Shown here one piece after another: positions 11,503-23,700 of a stretch of 64,000 nucleotides of DNA. The translations under genes were made by a program, and so were the position numbers. The notes under the pieces were generated by a model. It did no database searches, was not told the DNA's origin, and saw only the letters and a list, made by a program, of their open reading frames with translations. How positions within the stretch are numbered: the first letter of the stretch is position 1; each line of letters starts with the position of its first letter. The DNA comes from Liolophura sinensis (lineage: Eukaryota; Mollusca; Polyplacophora; Chitonida; Chitonidae): contig NC_088301.1 in NCBI RefSeq assembly GCF_032854445.1, forward strand, positions 20,761,808-20,825,807, read 5' to 3'.

Positions 11503-12037
11503 TGTAAATAAATGAATACATTTTGGCCTATTGGCATACATCTCATAACAGACAACTGAAGCCAGGAATTCTTGTCACTCGGGTACACGCTCCTTATCTG
11601 GACTGAGATTTTCATTGTTCGCCAAATAAAAGATGTTGTATACCAGCTCTAAGACGTGATCTTGAATTTAATTAAGCGATTTGCTCGATCTAAGCTAGTA
11701 TACAAGCCTCTAAAAATACCCCAAGATTTCGATCATGCTCAACATTTCTGTTAAATCTGTTCTTATTGATAATTCTTATGCAGCCAATTTGGGCCAAGTG
11801 AATCTCTACATATGATTGATGGACTAAAAATCTCTCAAAGGCAAATGTCATACTGACCCGAGTTGCGCATATTGATTGAAAGACTTCGGGAATATTGAAG
11901 CTCTGCATACACGGGAGCTTAACTAATCGTTCGGAGGTGATTCCAGTTCCCAGAGGCCATCATGTACCACTTTAACGCTCAACATACCTGAGAGCCTAAG
12001 ACCGACTCAACTGAAAAAATGCTCCAGTCGTTACGTT

Positions 12038-12145
12038 ATTATTTGATTTATTTATTTGATCGGTGCTTACGTATGGTCGGAAAGGAAGCCAGCATGAACT
12101 GGACTTGAACTCACAGCGATCGCATTGGTAGGAGATTCCTGGTGT
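12038..12145 (-). mobile_element. SINE-A fragment
   Basis: Tail (TTTATTTATTTGAT) joined to the head (AGCTGGACTTGAACTCACAG relatives, here GGACTTGAACTCACAGCG); middle missing. Confidence 0.65.
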
Positions 12146-13001
12146 ATGCAGGCCAACCTTAAGGTCGTATGGCCATCAACGACTGGAACAAACTGGGAAA
12201 GACCAGTTGAGTTGAGTCGCATCTTAAGCTTGAGTACTGATTAGCCGCACAAGCATTCTCAATAAGACTTAAGGTTAGACATTGTTACGACGCAACTCAA
12301 CTCAGTTGGAGCCATTTGTGGACTCTCTGACACTGCCGTACAGAAAACCACGACTGAATACGGCTCGCGCAGATTCCAGCTAAATCGTGGCTTTATTTTG
12401 TACGTATGAGGGCTTACGACCCCACGCAATGGTCGGGTTGTTAGAGCCTGCTCTGCAAGTAAAAAGAATTTGTTCTTCAGCTTGTTTAACATGGCTCAAA
12501 ATGTCCACTGTATATAGAAATGGTTTCGTTGGGGTGTTTTCTTTCATATCATTCACACAACGTCCTCCAGAAAACCTATTTCATTGGAAGGCCTCTTGAA
12601 AAGGGTTTTGTACATTCAGTTGTGTTTCCATTAGAAAGTCACGGGATCTTAAGTGTTGCCACAAACCAGTGATGATGTCCTTTCATGAAAGTTTCCATTA
12701 TCTGCCATCAATCATAGTAGCTATTCCATGCATCCATATATCCATTCCAACGCATTATTAGCGGCAAGTAATTTCCACTAATTGTCTCGCAAGATCAATC
12801 TTTTCCTTCTTTTTCATCGTACCAGCTTGTTTCAAGTATTCCAGTTTTCCCATTGTCATAGTCACCTTCTGTCACCTACGAGAGTTTGTGCTAGACCAAA
12901 TCATAGACACCAATGTCAGGATTGGAATTCCCCGTCATCAGGTGAAGTGCACTTGACATATATTTTTGATGGATATTGTTTGTGTCTGTTTTTCATGAAA
13001 A

Positions 13002-13090
13002 TGCTTAAAGGATACATGAAACGGTTGCCTTCATTCCTTAATATGCAGTTTATGATGTGTACTAATGTATAAAAGTACGTAAAAGCTTAT
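13002..13090 (+). repeat. Dispersed repeat AAAGGATACATGAAACG
   Basis: CTTAAAGGATACATGAAACG ... TTTATGATGTGTACTAATGT; pairs with 57553-57640 (AAAGGATACGTGAAACG ... TTATGATGTGTAATAACAT). Confidence 0.5.
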
Positions 13091-13514
13091 AATCGACCGC
13101 TCCGGGAATGAAGTAGCCTGCAATGGTGACATCAACCGTCATAGCTGTCACTGCCTGTCTGTAGGGAAAAGATGTGCAGAACCTGGAATCTTGGTCCATA
13201 CCTTGTTCTAACAACAAAGGCTATAGGTTAGTGCCAACGATCAAATGCCACCGTTTCATTGGCTGACACATTCTCTATGCTCACTCACTAAATTCAAAAT
13301 TTTGAACTGTCGATGAGAGCGCAATCGCTTGTGAATTCTCCTTTGAGAGGCACTATTTTGCCATGATACACCCTATAGTTGGAGAGAGCGTCTTGTTTTC
13401 TCAGGGTGGGAATTCCTTTTAGGACAGATGGGGTGGATATGTGGAAAAGGAGAACACACAACCATGACAACCTGTTTACATGACCTATTAAAATAAAAGC
13501 CCTTCCTGAGGTAA

Positions 13515-13612
13515 ATTGTTAAGAAGCCGTATTTCATCCATTACGTGTGATCATTTGCCAGCTATCACACTGTCGTCGGTGCTTTGGTTTTTCTCTCTAT
13601 GCTGTATGTAGT
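13515..13612 (+). repeat. Dispersed repeat with ATCACACTGTCGTC, second copy
   Basis: AGAAGCCGTATTTCATCC, TGTGATCATTTGCCAGCTAT, CTTTGGTTTTTCTCTCTATG. Confidence 0.5.
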
Positions 13613-14285
13613 AGTTGTGTTACAATAGTCCCAGGGGCTTCACATGACAACTTGTGAACATCATCTGTGTATTACAACCTCGAAAATTGGGGAGATCAGG
13701 GAGACAGGCTGTAGATTGGTTAGGGTAGTAAATCTATTATTTTTCGTGGATTTAAAATCATTATTGGGTTTCTCGGAAGCCCTTCCGGCAAAATACTGCT
13801 TAAACAGCTTATAATTTTATAATTAGAACTAGTAGCTAAACATGGACACTAACCGGTGTCAGTGCCTCGAGCTGACCCTCACGTTCAGACTTTGTAACAA
13901 TGACTTCCTGTTTCTAGAATTTTGTTAGTGCAAAGGAGACACAAAACTTCCGTCGTGGAATTCAATTAAATAAGTGTCAATGTATTTATTTTGTTGAGTA
14001 TATTTAATTGAAATTTGTTCGGGGTTAAAAACAAGTCGCTATTGACGGATTGCATTTTGTAGCCGTCTAAGTTTATACTGTTACATATATCGTGGTTGCT
14101 TGAGTTGAAATGACATTTGTCGTGCGTTGATTAATAAGACGACACTTGCTCCTCACCAAGTATTCTGCCAGAGCTACGTACGAGTTTTTGTCGATGCAGA
14201 ATACAATACCCGAATATGATTTCAATACCGAGAGTATGTAGGTCTTATAAGTATTTGAGGAGTAAATGCGGTATCGATCTGTGAC

Positions 14286-14703
14286 ATGCAGTCGTCTAGC
14301 GGGGCGTTTCACTGGAACTTTCTCCGAGTAACGACCACTCAGATAGCAGGAGTCTTCGTGGAAATTGGCATCGGGATGATCGCAGATATTCTGACCGTTG
14401 CGGTGATAATTTCAATTTACGCCATTAACATCAGTCTCGGGGAAACAGATGATGGGTACTTTGATATTTTACCTGGAAGAGATGTCCAAGCCATTGTCTC
14501 GGGAGACGGGTCGGAATTGAAATCCACGGAAACCGGATCTTTCCGTTGTTTGTCAAAATGTTTGTACACCTCAGGTTGTTGGGCGGTGAAGATGACCGCC
14601 GTGACCAGCCCCAGCAATCGCAAGACGGTGGTTTGCGTCTATTACACTCTCGCTCAGCCTCTCAGCAATCTCAAAGAAGACGAATCATCCAAGCTCGCCA
14701 TTC
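14286..14703 (+). CDS. Exon 1 of the discoidin protein: signal anchor and PAN-like module
   Basis: 139 codons plus one base, donor ATTC|GTAAGT. The four cysteines spaced C-x3-C-x5-C-x18-C and the following SNLKEDESSKLA linker are encoded here. This N-terminal part is the least certain part of the gene model because no family gives a reference start. Confidence 0.65.
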
Positions 14704-17700
14704 GTAAGTTGACAATCATATCGTTCACGAAAATTGTTCTGGAAAAAAATTAGTAGACGGGAAATTTTGGAAAGAGCCAAATTCAAAATTGATTTTTATT
14801 ATTTACTTATTTCATTGTTGTTTAACGCCGTATTATAAAGCTGGAAATCTTTAACTGAATCAAACTTGTACAAAAATCAAACTGAACTGATCCCGCGATC
14901 CAGGTATGTTCATCGATGACGTAATTTCGGAATATTTTCAACATAGGCGTAAAAATTCATAAAATAGAAGGTGAATATACAATACACGATAGGGGTAGAG
15001 TTTGTCCAATTCTGTTAGAGAAGCAAACATCTAAATAAAATTATTCCAAATTTTTGTTGTTCTGTAAACAAGCCTTCGTATGTGAAAAAACTGTGTTTTA
15101 CTCATTAATGACTTGCTGTCTGCGGACTAGCATCATGCTGCCTTACGTATATTGACATAGTACATTTAACTGTATAATTTGCTCAGCATTACGTTAAGGT
15201 TAAAGTCCGTTTGCGGCTAATTTCAGATAATTTAATTTTCAAATTTTAAAACATCGATATAAGAAAGTCCCAAAGAAAGCTCAAATTTGGACAGATCTGG
15301 TTTATTGTTACACCTATTCAGTATTCACAGTTTTATCTCTTATATACTTCAAACATAAGCGTATAAATAAGATTTCAAATTCTGACATAACTCAAGACTG
15401 ACATCATACACTCAAAAATTTAATCTCTTAATGTTCACAGAAAGTCTGTTGCCTGAATGATGCTAGAATGTACTCTGATATTACAGCAAATTGTTCTGTT
15501 AAATATAATACTCATATTCTATTAATTCAACATAACGATTCTATTACACTAACAGGGTACTACATTGAATATAAGACAATATATATATACAACAATTCCA
15601 ACATCACTCATACAACATACTTTCTGTTAAAATGAACAGATTAATTTTTTGAATGTATAGACATGGCTGTACTGGCCAGTTGTTCAAAGTGTGATGTGTT
15701 TTAACCTCGATATTAACGTTAGTCCAGACTGAAGTGTCATTTGGCTTATCTGATAAGATGAAGCAGGTATTAAGATTTAAGCCTTTATTAACTTTTATTA
15801 TACGTGTACATTTAAACAATCGGTCCCCGAGTTCTCTAAGTAAGTTATAACGTGCTTACATCCCTGGTTTCTCTCAATAAGCTAAGCAAGTTATAACCAC
15901 CTTATAGCCCTGGTTTTTCTCAGTAAGTCAAGTAAGTTATAACGTGCTTACATCCCTGGTTTCTCTCAGTAAGCTAAGTAAGTCATAACGTGCTTACAGC
16001 CCTGGTTTCTCTCAATAAGCAAAGCAAGTTATAACCACTTTAGTCCTGGTTTCTCTCAGTAAGTCAAGTAAGTTATAACGTGCTTATGGCTCTGGTTTCT
16101 CGCAGTAAGCTAAGTAAGTTATCACGTGCTTACAGCAAAGATACTTCAGCACGCGCATTTGGCCAGTCTACTTATTTCTCGCCGTGCAAAAACGTGTATC
16201 TCAGCATGCCTACGTTCTGAAGTCCAGTATAGTTTGTCCGATTTCCTGGAGCCGTTCGATAATCGTAGATGAGATTGTTTGTACTTTGGCCAGAAAGGCA
16301 AACAAAATGCGGACAGCCAATCAGTAGCGTTAATGTTTGACTCTTATCAATTATTCAAACGTCCAATACGGTTTAAATGATAAGTAAATTGGTCCGATAT
16401 TCATGTATATACTTTCATCTGGAAACAATGCTTAGCTAATCTCATGTAGACTACAATTAAACAATGTCCAGTTTTAGTTAGTCTTTTGTTTAACTTTGCG
16501 TGCATTTTACTTTATCCTACATTTCGCAGTTGAGACCCATCCAAATTATACCCCTTTTTATATAAGATTTATATAATAGACATTATATACAGGTTTGCGT
16601 GCGCTACTTATCACAGTCAAAACGAGGCGCAGTCATGGTGGATTTATGTACACTCAAAAAATTATTCTCTTAATTTGAACAGAATGCAATCTGTTATAAA
16701 TACGTAATATTCTATCATACTCAACATAATATCCTGTTAGTCAGAAAGAATTTTTTATGTTGAATTCATAGGTTATGTGCGTTGTATTTAACAGAACAAT
16801 CCGCTGCAATAGCAAAATACATTCTGGCATTATTCAGACAAAATACTGTGCGTTAAAATTAATAGAATATTTTTTGAATGTAGTGGATAACAATATACAT
16901 GTAATAATTAAGTACGTATAATGCCGTATTCCTGTGTCGTTTTGGGCTGGGTAAACAGCACTATGGATATGTAGCCATTTTGGCTCCCGCAATAAGATTC
17001 ATGTAATAATACTTAATTTTGCAGAGGTATCGTACATATGTGTACTTGATTTATTTATTTGATTTTTTGTTTTATACGCCGTACTCAAGAATATTTCACT
17101 TATACGACGGCGGCCAGCATTATGGTGGGAGGAAACCGGGTAGAAGCCGGTGAAATCCACGACTATCCGCAAAGACCTTCCCTCGTCCAGCTGGAGAGGA
17201 AGCCAGCTTGACTTGAACGCACAGCGACCACATTGGTGAGATGTTCCTTGGTCATTGCACCGCGTTGGCACGCTAACCACCTCGGCCATGAAGTATATAT
17301 GTAGTCCTATGCGATAAACGTACTCCTGTGAAGTACAAGAGAACTACATGGACGTATTCACCATCAATATGAAGGCTTCCCCTGAAAATCATTTTATTTC
17401 TGGCATCTAAGCGACAATGATGGCTTCCAGTTCATTTACGCTTTCTCAAAGTACTGGTATATGATAAGCTTTATGTTATGTCATAATTCACATAGCTCTG
17501 CATAGGCTGTGACTAGTTGAATATTAGTTTACATGTACCTTATCAACTTAGATGACGGGACTGACATCTCTGAAGACACCGCATGGGGGGATGAAGACAC
17601 CAGTTTATTTGCCTTGTAAGCCAACAATTTTGTCAGAGCAATAGACAACCTGAGATATCACGGAATTAGCCAGTCCTAATGACGGATTTGAAGTAATTCG

Positions 17701-20700
17701 TTAATCTGCCACAAGTTGATTAATACTGTCATTGATCGTTTTAAAGTATATACCGTGAGAAATCTTCATCGTATATAGGCCTATGCCATATGTCTACATC
17801 TGAAAATGTTCAATAGGATATAATCTGGAAGTGTACCAAGTTCCACGCTTTTATTGTAAAATGCACAATTTTCCTTCTTATTTTACACGCATCGAATATG
17901 ACTATACGATGGAAACCTTTGAAACGTCTTTACCGTGTTTGTTTACACCATAAGTAATTTGTTCGATGCATACTGTGATATAAGCCCAATGTGGATGTTT
18001 CTCAGGACTACACTGGGTATGTATTACCCACACGCATTTTCATAGTACCTTCGGTATAGATTAGGCCTCGTACAAGGAAGCACCGTAGTGAAATGACCTC
18101 AGTAAGATTGAAAGCAGCGCTAAACTCAATGCAAACAACCGACCAACCATTGCAATCAACCGACCAACCATTGCAATCAATCGATCAACCCATCAAACAA
18201 CCAACGATACAAACGGGCATGCCTTGTTTCTTGTGTTTCTCAGTGAACCCAGTCAACATTCTAAGTCTACAGAATAAAAATGTCACTCCATTTACTAGGG
18301 AAGTACTTGCTGTTTCAAGTCTGAAAGGCGAAGTAATTGTAAATATGTTAATGCGTATGCCGAGACACGCATTGTGTGTTGACCTAATGCTTAGCAAATG
18401 CGGTAACGCTGTAATACAGAATTTCCACAATTCTGCTGAACAATCGGACTGTTGTAGCTCTAGCAACTCCAGGTTAAACATCAACAAATTACTCATTCCA
18501 ACCTAAAATAGTACATTACAGACCGTTGTCTACCGTCTAGCAATCGATATATTACAGACCGTTGTCTATCGTCTGTCAGTCGAAAATCTTTGTGTCGGTG
18601 TCCGGTGCACTGACGTGTGTTAACGTCTTTGGTGTATTTAGGGACTTGCGTATTTTACGTCTATTCCGCCGGGCTCTGCCCAGTTTCCTCGCACCATAAT
18701 GTTGGCCGCCGTCGTATAAGCGAAATATTCTTGAGTACGGCGTAAACACCAATCAAATAAATACATCTATCGACTTTTAGCAGAGTTTGCATTTGTTTTA
18801 CATTTATTGATTTCAATTTGAAAAATTCAGCATTTATTGGTGAGTACGATTTGTCAATTTTTAAATTAAAATATAGTCTGTTTTGTTTATCTCTAGGTCG
18901 GTGGGGCCAAGGATTTGGCGTGGAAGAGAGACTTTCGGGTACCTGTGGTGTTTACCTTCTTACATATGAAAATCTGGTGCCCGATGAAAACTTTAGCTGC
19001 TCCAGTTGGGTCTATCAGACAGAGGGATGGGTGCAACACGTGGCGAAGTATGGCCGGTATGATAACATGGACCGGGGAGCTGGGGCATGGTGTGCCTCCC
19101 AAAACATTCAAGGTCCAGAATGGATACAGGTATCAAAAATAAGGTTCCTTATATATATATAAAGGCTTATATGTGCTCAATAACTAGATGATTTTGGGAT
19201 CGATTAGTCGACTAATCGATGTCTCCTTACCCACTAGTTCGGGACGAAAATGGTTGTTCTTTGTTGTTTTAGAAATTACTGCTTCATTTATTAATCTATT
19301 AATCCAGGGATATGTGGAAGGAGGTCCCGTTCTTCTTTCCTGTAATATTGGTCGTGTTGAAAATATTTTTTATAACTCCTATTCATCGCTGTGAGGATCT
19401 TTTTCGGATCATTTACGTTCTGAGGTTGTTTGAAGCTTCGTTTTTATAGTTTTTCACGAAAGCTTTTATCTTTCTACCTCTTGGTTATTAATGCAGCTTC
19501 TTGCGGATTGTTTTTTGGTGTCCAGTATATTATTCGCTCCTTATACGATTCTCGAGGCTCTTGGGCTTTGTATTTGTTGTTCATTTCTGTAGTAATTTTT
19601 CGTGAATCACAGCTGTCGCCTCGTGGATACAGTGCTTGCCTTCTAATCGCTAGAAGTTTCAAATCCTCCCTTGGTCAAATTTGTAACTAACCTAGCTCTC
19701 ACTTTTGGCGAGCCTTTTAGTGATAATAAGTACTCGGAGACCCTGTTATGGCTGTTTGCAACGTCAAACGGTGATTGATCCACCAGCACGGTGTACATAT
19801 CTCTTCGTCACACCTATGAAAGCTTGTCATTGACTTACATGGATCGCTTTTCTGGGCAAATATGTAAAGAGCGTTCGGGATCTCCCAGGTTCTGTGTCAT
19901 AACTCTGTCTAATTCCGATTAACCCGGGGTAAGTGGATGCACAAGAATTCATGTTTATTAAATCTACATGCATTAGTCTTTTATGAACAATTGCAATCAA
20001 AGCTCGACTTAGGTACTTACATATTTTGACCCGGAAATTCTTCACGGACTGTGAGTTTTGAATCGAATCTCATACCTAGAATATAGTCTTCCCTGCATAT
20101 CATTGAAAACTGATGACTTCTTTTATCTTGGCTGTTACAAGCTATATGTACTAATTATATAGCCCCTTCGTAGGAATTTACGGGTGGCATACGAATGTCG
20201 GACTTGAAGCTTAGATGCAGCGATTTACCCTGCAAGGATATTTCGGTTTCGCCCACCCATGAACCGAATAAATGATTCATTTATTTATTTATTTGTTTGG
20301 TGTTTTATGCCGTACTCAAGAATATTTCATTTATATGACGGCGGCCAGCATTATGGTGGGTGGAAACCGGGCAGAGCCCGGGGGAAACCCACGGCCATCC
20401 GCAGGTTGCTTGCAGACCTTCCCACGTACGGCCGGAGAGGAAGCCAGCATGAGCTGGACTTGAACTCAGAGCGACCGCATTGGTGACTTCTGGGTCCGAA
20501 TGAATGACTGTGGCTTTACGCCACTTCGGACTGTCCGCTTCGGCGGCTATATAGATCCAGGGTAGGGTCACACCTAAAACCTTAAAAAAAGTTGTAACTT
20601 CCTGGCTTGGCATTCAGTATTACGGGGACAGGACAACGACTGGTTGATCCGTATCAATATAATGGCTTGGATGGGGTGGCTTACTTGCCTTGGGTAAATC

Positions 20701-23700
20701 GTCTCAGTGAATCAGCACTGGATAAAAGAGCAGTGGAAATCTGTCCTGCAACACACAATACAAGCACTCTAAGGACTCCTTCGCTGTCATGTGGCTATCT
20801 TGGGTCGAGTCACACCATGAGGAAGATGTAACTTCCTCGCTTGGCGTTCAGCATGAAGGGGATAGTGCCACGACTGGTTGGCCCGTATCAGTATAATGGC
20901 TCGGGCGGGGCTGCTTACTTGCCTTCGGTAAGGCGTCTCAGTGAAGCAGTACTAGAAAAAAGAGCGGTGGAAATCCGTCCTGCAACAAGAAGGCACATTA
21001 CATGCATTCTAAGGATTACTTCGTTGTCATATAACTGAATAGTTGTTAAGTACGGCGTTAAACCCCAAGCACTCACTCACTTTACGCCACATAGGCAATA
21101 TTACAACCATAAAACGACCCATAAAAGTGACCGCCGTTTATATACAAAGGCTTCAGTTAAAGGGACATGGTCGCCCAAATATCGGATGTGTCGGGTATTT
21201 TTCTCAAGAAGTAAGTCACAAGCTTTTCGTTAACCCCACCTACAGCATTGTACGTTAAATGTTTGAAAATAACAAAAAAAGGAAACTTAAAATTCTACCA
21301 GAATATATAAATGATGCGCTGTCAATTCAGTGGAATGGAGCATGCGCACAGCGCTCGTTAATCTTAATAGGTAAACAAACATTGCTCATTTCACGCATAA
21401 AAGAAGGATTTGCAGTTCGCTCGTGACAGGATCGGCCAAAAAGAGGTGTAAAAAAGAGCTCGGCAGGTTGACAAGCAAGCCTAAAGTTGTAATTCTATTA
21501 CGGCGCGGTTTCGGTGTGGCTAAAACAACATGGCCGCCCAATGTTAAAGCATTGGGGAAAAGGTCACTTTTTGCCCCTTCGCTAGAGACCAGTAAGGCCT
21601 ATAGTTGTACACAATAATGTCACGAAAGCTCTACAGAGATACTCAGACTATCTGGAAAGCTGAACATTATACAAATCCAACGGATACAGGACCGCTTCAA
21701 AAATAGGCATTTCCCTAAGCAGTAACGATTGGAGGACGTTTTTCTTCACCCACGCCGTTTGTTACTAAGGAGATCACGTGATGTCTAGCTTTCGATCCGC
21801 CTTACGGAATTGGTGGTCAGTTTTATTGGTGGAGTAAATTAAAGAAATAAAAGGGTCTCACGAAACACGAGATGTCGCTAAACTACTGCTTGATAGGTGG
21901 GTGCAAATGTTGTGGTTGTCCGGGGTGTTAAACTTTCCAACAGACACAGGTTCCTGACTCTTAGTTTGATGAAAAGATTATTCGTGACCTTTTCTCATTG
22001 TTGTTTAAGCTGCTATACTCTGTATGTATCTAAGTGTATCAATGTTCTAAATTATCCCACTTCGTCGACTGATCGAAAGTCGGTATCATAGAGAACTTTT
22101 CGAACGCTGCGCATATGCTTTGGGCCCTTCCGGTTGAATATAAAGGGCCAATTTCCACTGCACTCCGCGCCGCACGACGCGCTCCACAACGTAATACAAT
22201 AGAACACTACTTGTTATGTATAACCATTTCCACTTTGCGCGGTGCGGTTTCGGTGCGGCGCCGCATCCCTTTGTGCGGCACCTCTCGATAGTTTTGTTTC
22301 CATTTCAAAGACGTGCGTCGTCATTTTAACCCAATCATTTGCCAGTACAATCGTTCGTCCATTTGTTGTCTATTTCCAAGATGGCGTCTCCATCTCGGAC
22401 CGAAGACGATTTTTTCTTTGAAAAACTCATCAATCTTGTTTCTGAACGAACAGCGTTGTTTAACAAAGCCACTAATGATTACAAAGACCTAAATATTCAC
22501 GACAATTCCTGGTAGTGCATAGTTGAACAGCTGAATACAACCTCAGGTTAGTTAACCTACAAAAAACAAGATGTAGCTCACACAAGATAAACACACACCT
22601 GCGACCTAACTATAGTCCATTTCTTTTAGACAGTCGCCTATATTCAGCTGTCCGTAAAATCAGTCAGATTCGCTACCAAAATTGCCTTTAGTCAGTGACA
22701 CGTAACAACCCAAGCCCTACACACTGGTATGTTGGATGTTCATGTTATCACAAAGAAATTGCAGTTAGAATACTTTTTTTCTAATTCATAATGATAAACT
22801 CCATAAGCTTAGTTTCAACACCAAGAACTCACTGCCTCAGGTGACGTCATACATGTTCAAAAAACAAGTAGCACGCTGGACAATGAGCGTGGAGAGTAAT
22901 TTGTTTCACAATGGGTGCACCAACAAGCGGTTAGAACAAATCCCATGCAATAACACAGAGTGTCGGAAAATAACTCGATTGCTTTAATTTCCTAAATCCA
23001 CCCTTAAAACCATGCTGCCGTGAGATCATATACTACCAGAGATCAATTCATTTGTTCAGGTTATATTATATTAAAACGTGCAAACGATTTCAAATTTGGC
23101 GTCAGAAACAGGGTTTAAAGGAGAGTCGACAGCAGTTCAGGTAACTGGTGTCACCCTCCTTCAAAACATGTTCAACTCGACCCAGTAACCAACAAGACCT
23201 TTGGTGTTTTAAGTATGACGTCACCCGAGGCAATTGGTTCTTGCGGTCGAAACTGAACTTATGGACTTTAACATTATGAATTAGAAAAAATGTTCTAACT
23301 TTTTTTTCTGGCAAGAATATGAACTTCAAACTTATCCATGTGTAGAGCTTGTGTTGTTACTTATCACTGACTGAAGGCAATTTTGGTAGCAAGTATGATT
23401 TTACAAACAGCTGAATATAGGCGACTCTCTAAAAGAAATAGACTGTAGTCCTATTTCCTCACTCAACTCCTCCTTTGCAGGTGATAAGATTTTCCCCCGC
23501 TAAAGTAAAAACCATATAGACATAAAAACTTTTTGATATAAACCATTAACCACAAATGATACATGTAATTATGGGCAAGCACAGAATAATAACAAAAGAA
23601 AACTAAATGAAAAACGATGTGGCTGTTTCCTGCGTTTCCGCTGTCGCCTTGCCACAATAAGCGAAAGAAGCAATTCTTCTTCTGAGTCGTCACTGGCAGC

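Larger units (their letters stand above)
10490..14285. other. Intergenic, sparse repeats
   Basis: Holds two SINE-A relics and two dispersed-repeat pieces listed separately. No gene recognised; the upstream flank of the discoidin gene shows no clear promoter motif. Confidence 0.4.
14704..18896 (+). other. Intron 1 of the discoidin gene
   Basis: Contains the 46-bp tandem repeat, a SINE-A pair and a 137-residue frame (18093-18506) judged spurious. Two AT-rich blocks (15410-15560 and 16650-16880) share ACTCAAAAAATT...CTTAAT motifs in opposite order, perhaps ends of one degenerate element. Confidence 0.5.

Noticed and set aside
18093-18506. 137-residue plus-strand frame within an intron of the discoidin gene
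   Set aside because: Starts in a 21-bp repeat, has no family motif, no splice context, and the minus strand is equally open.
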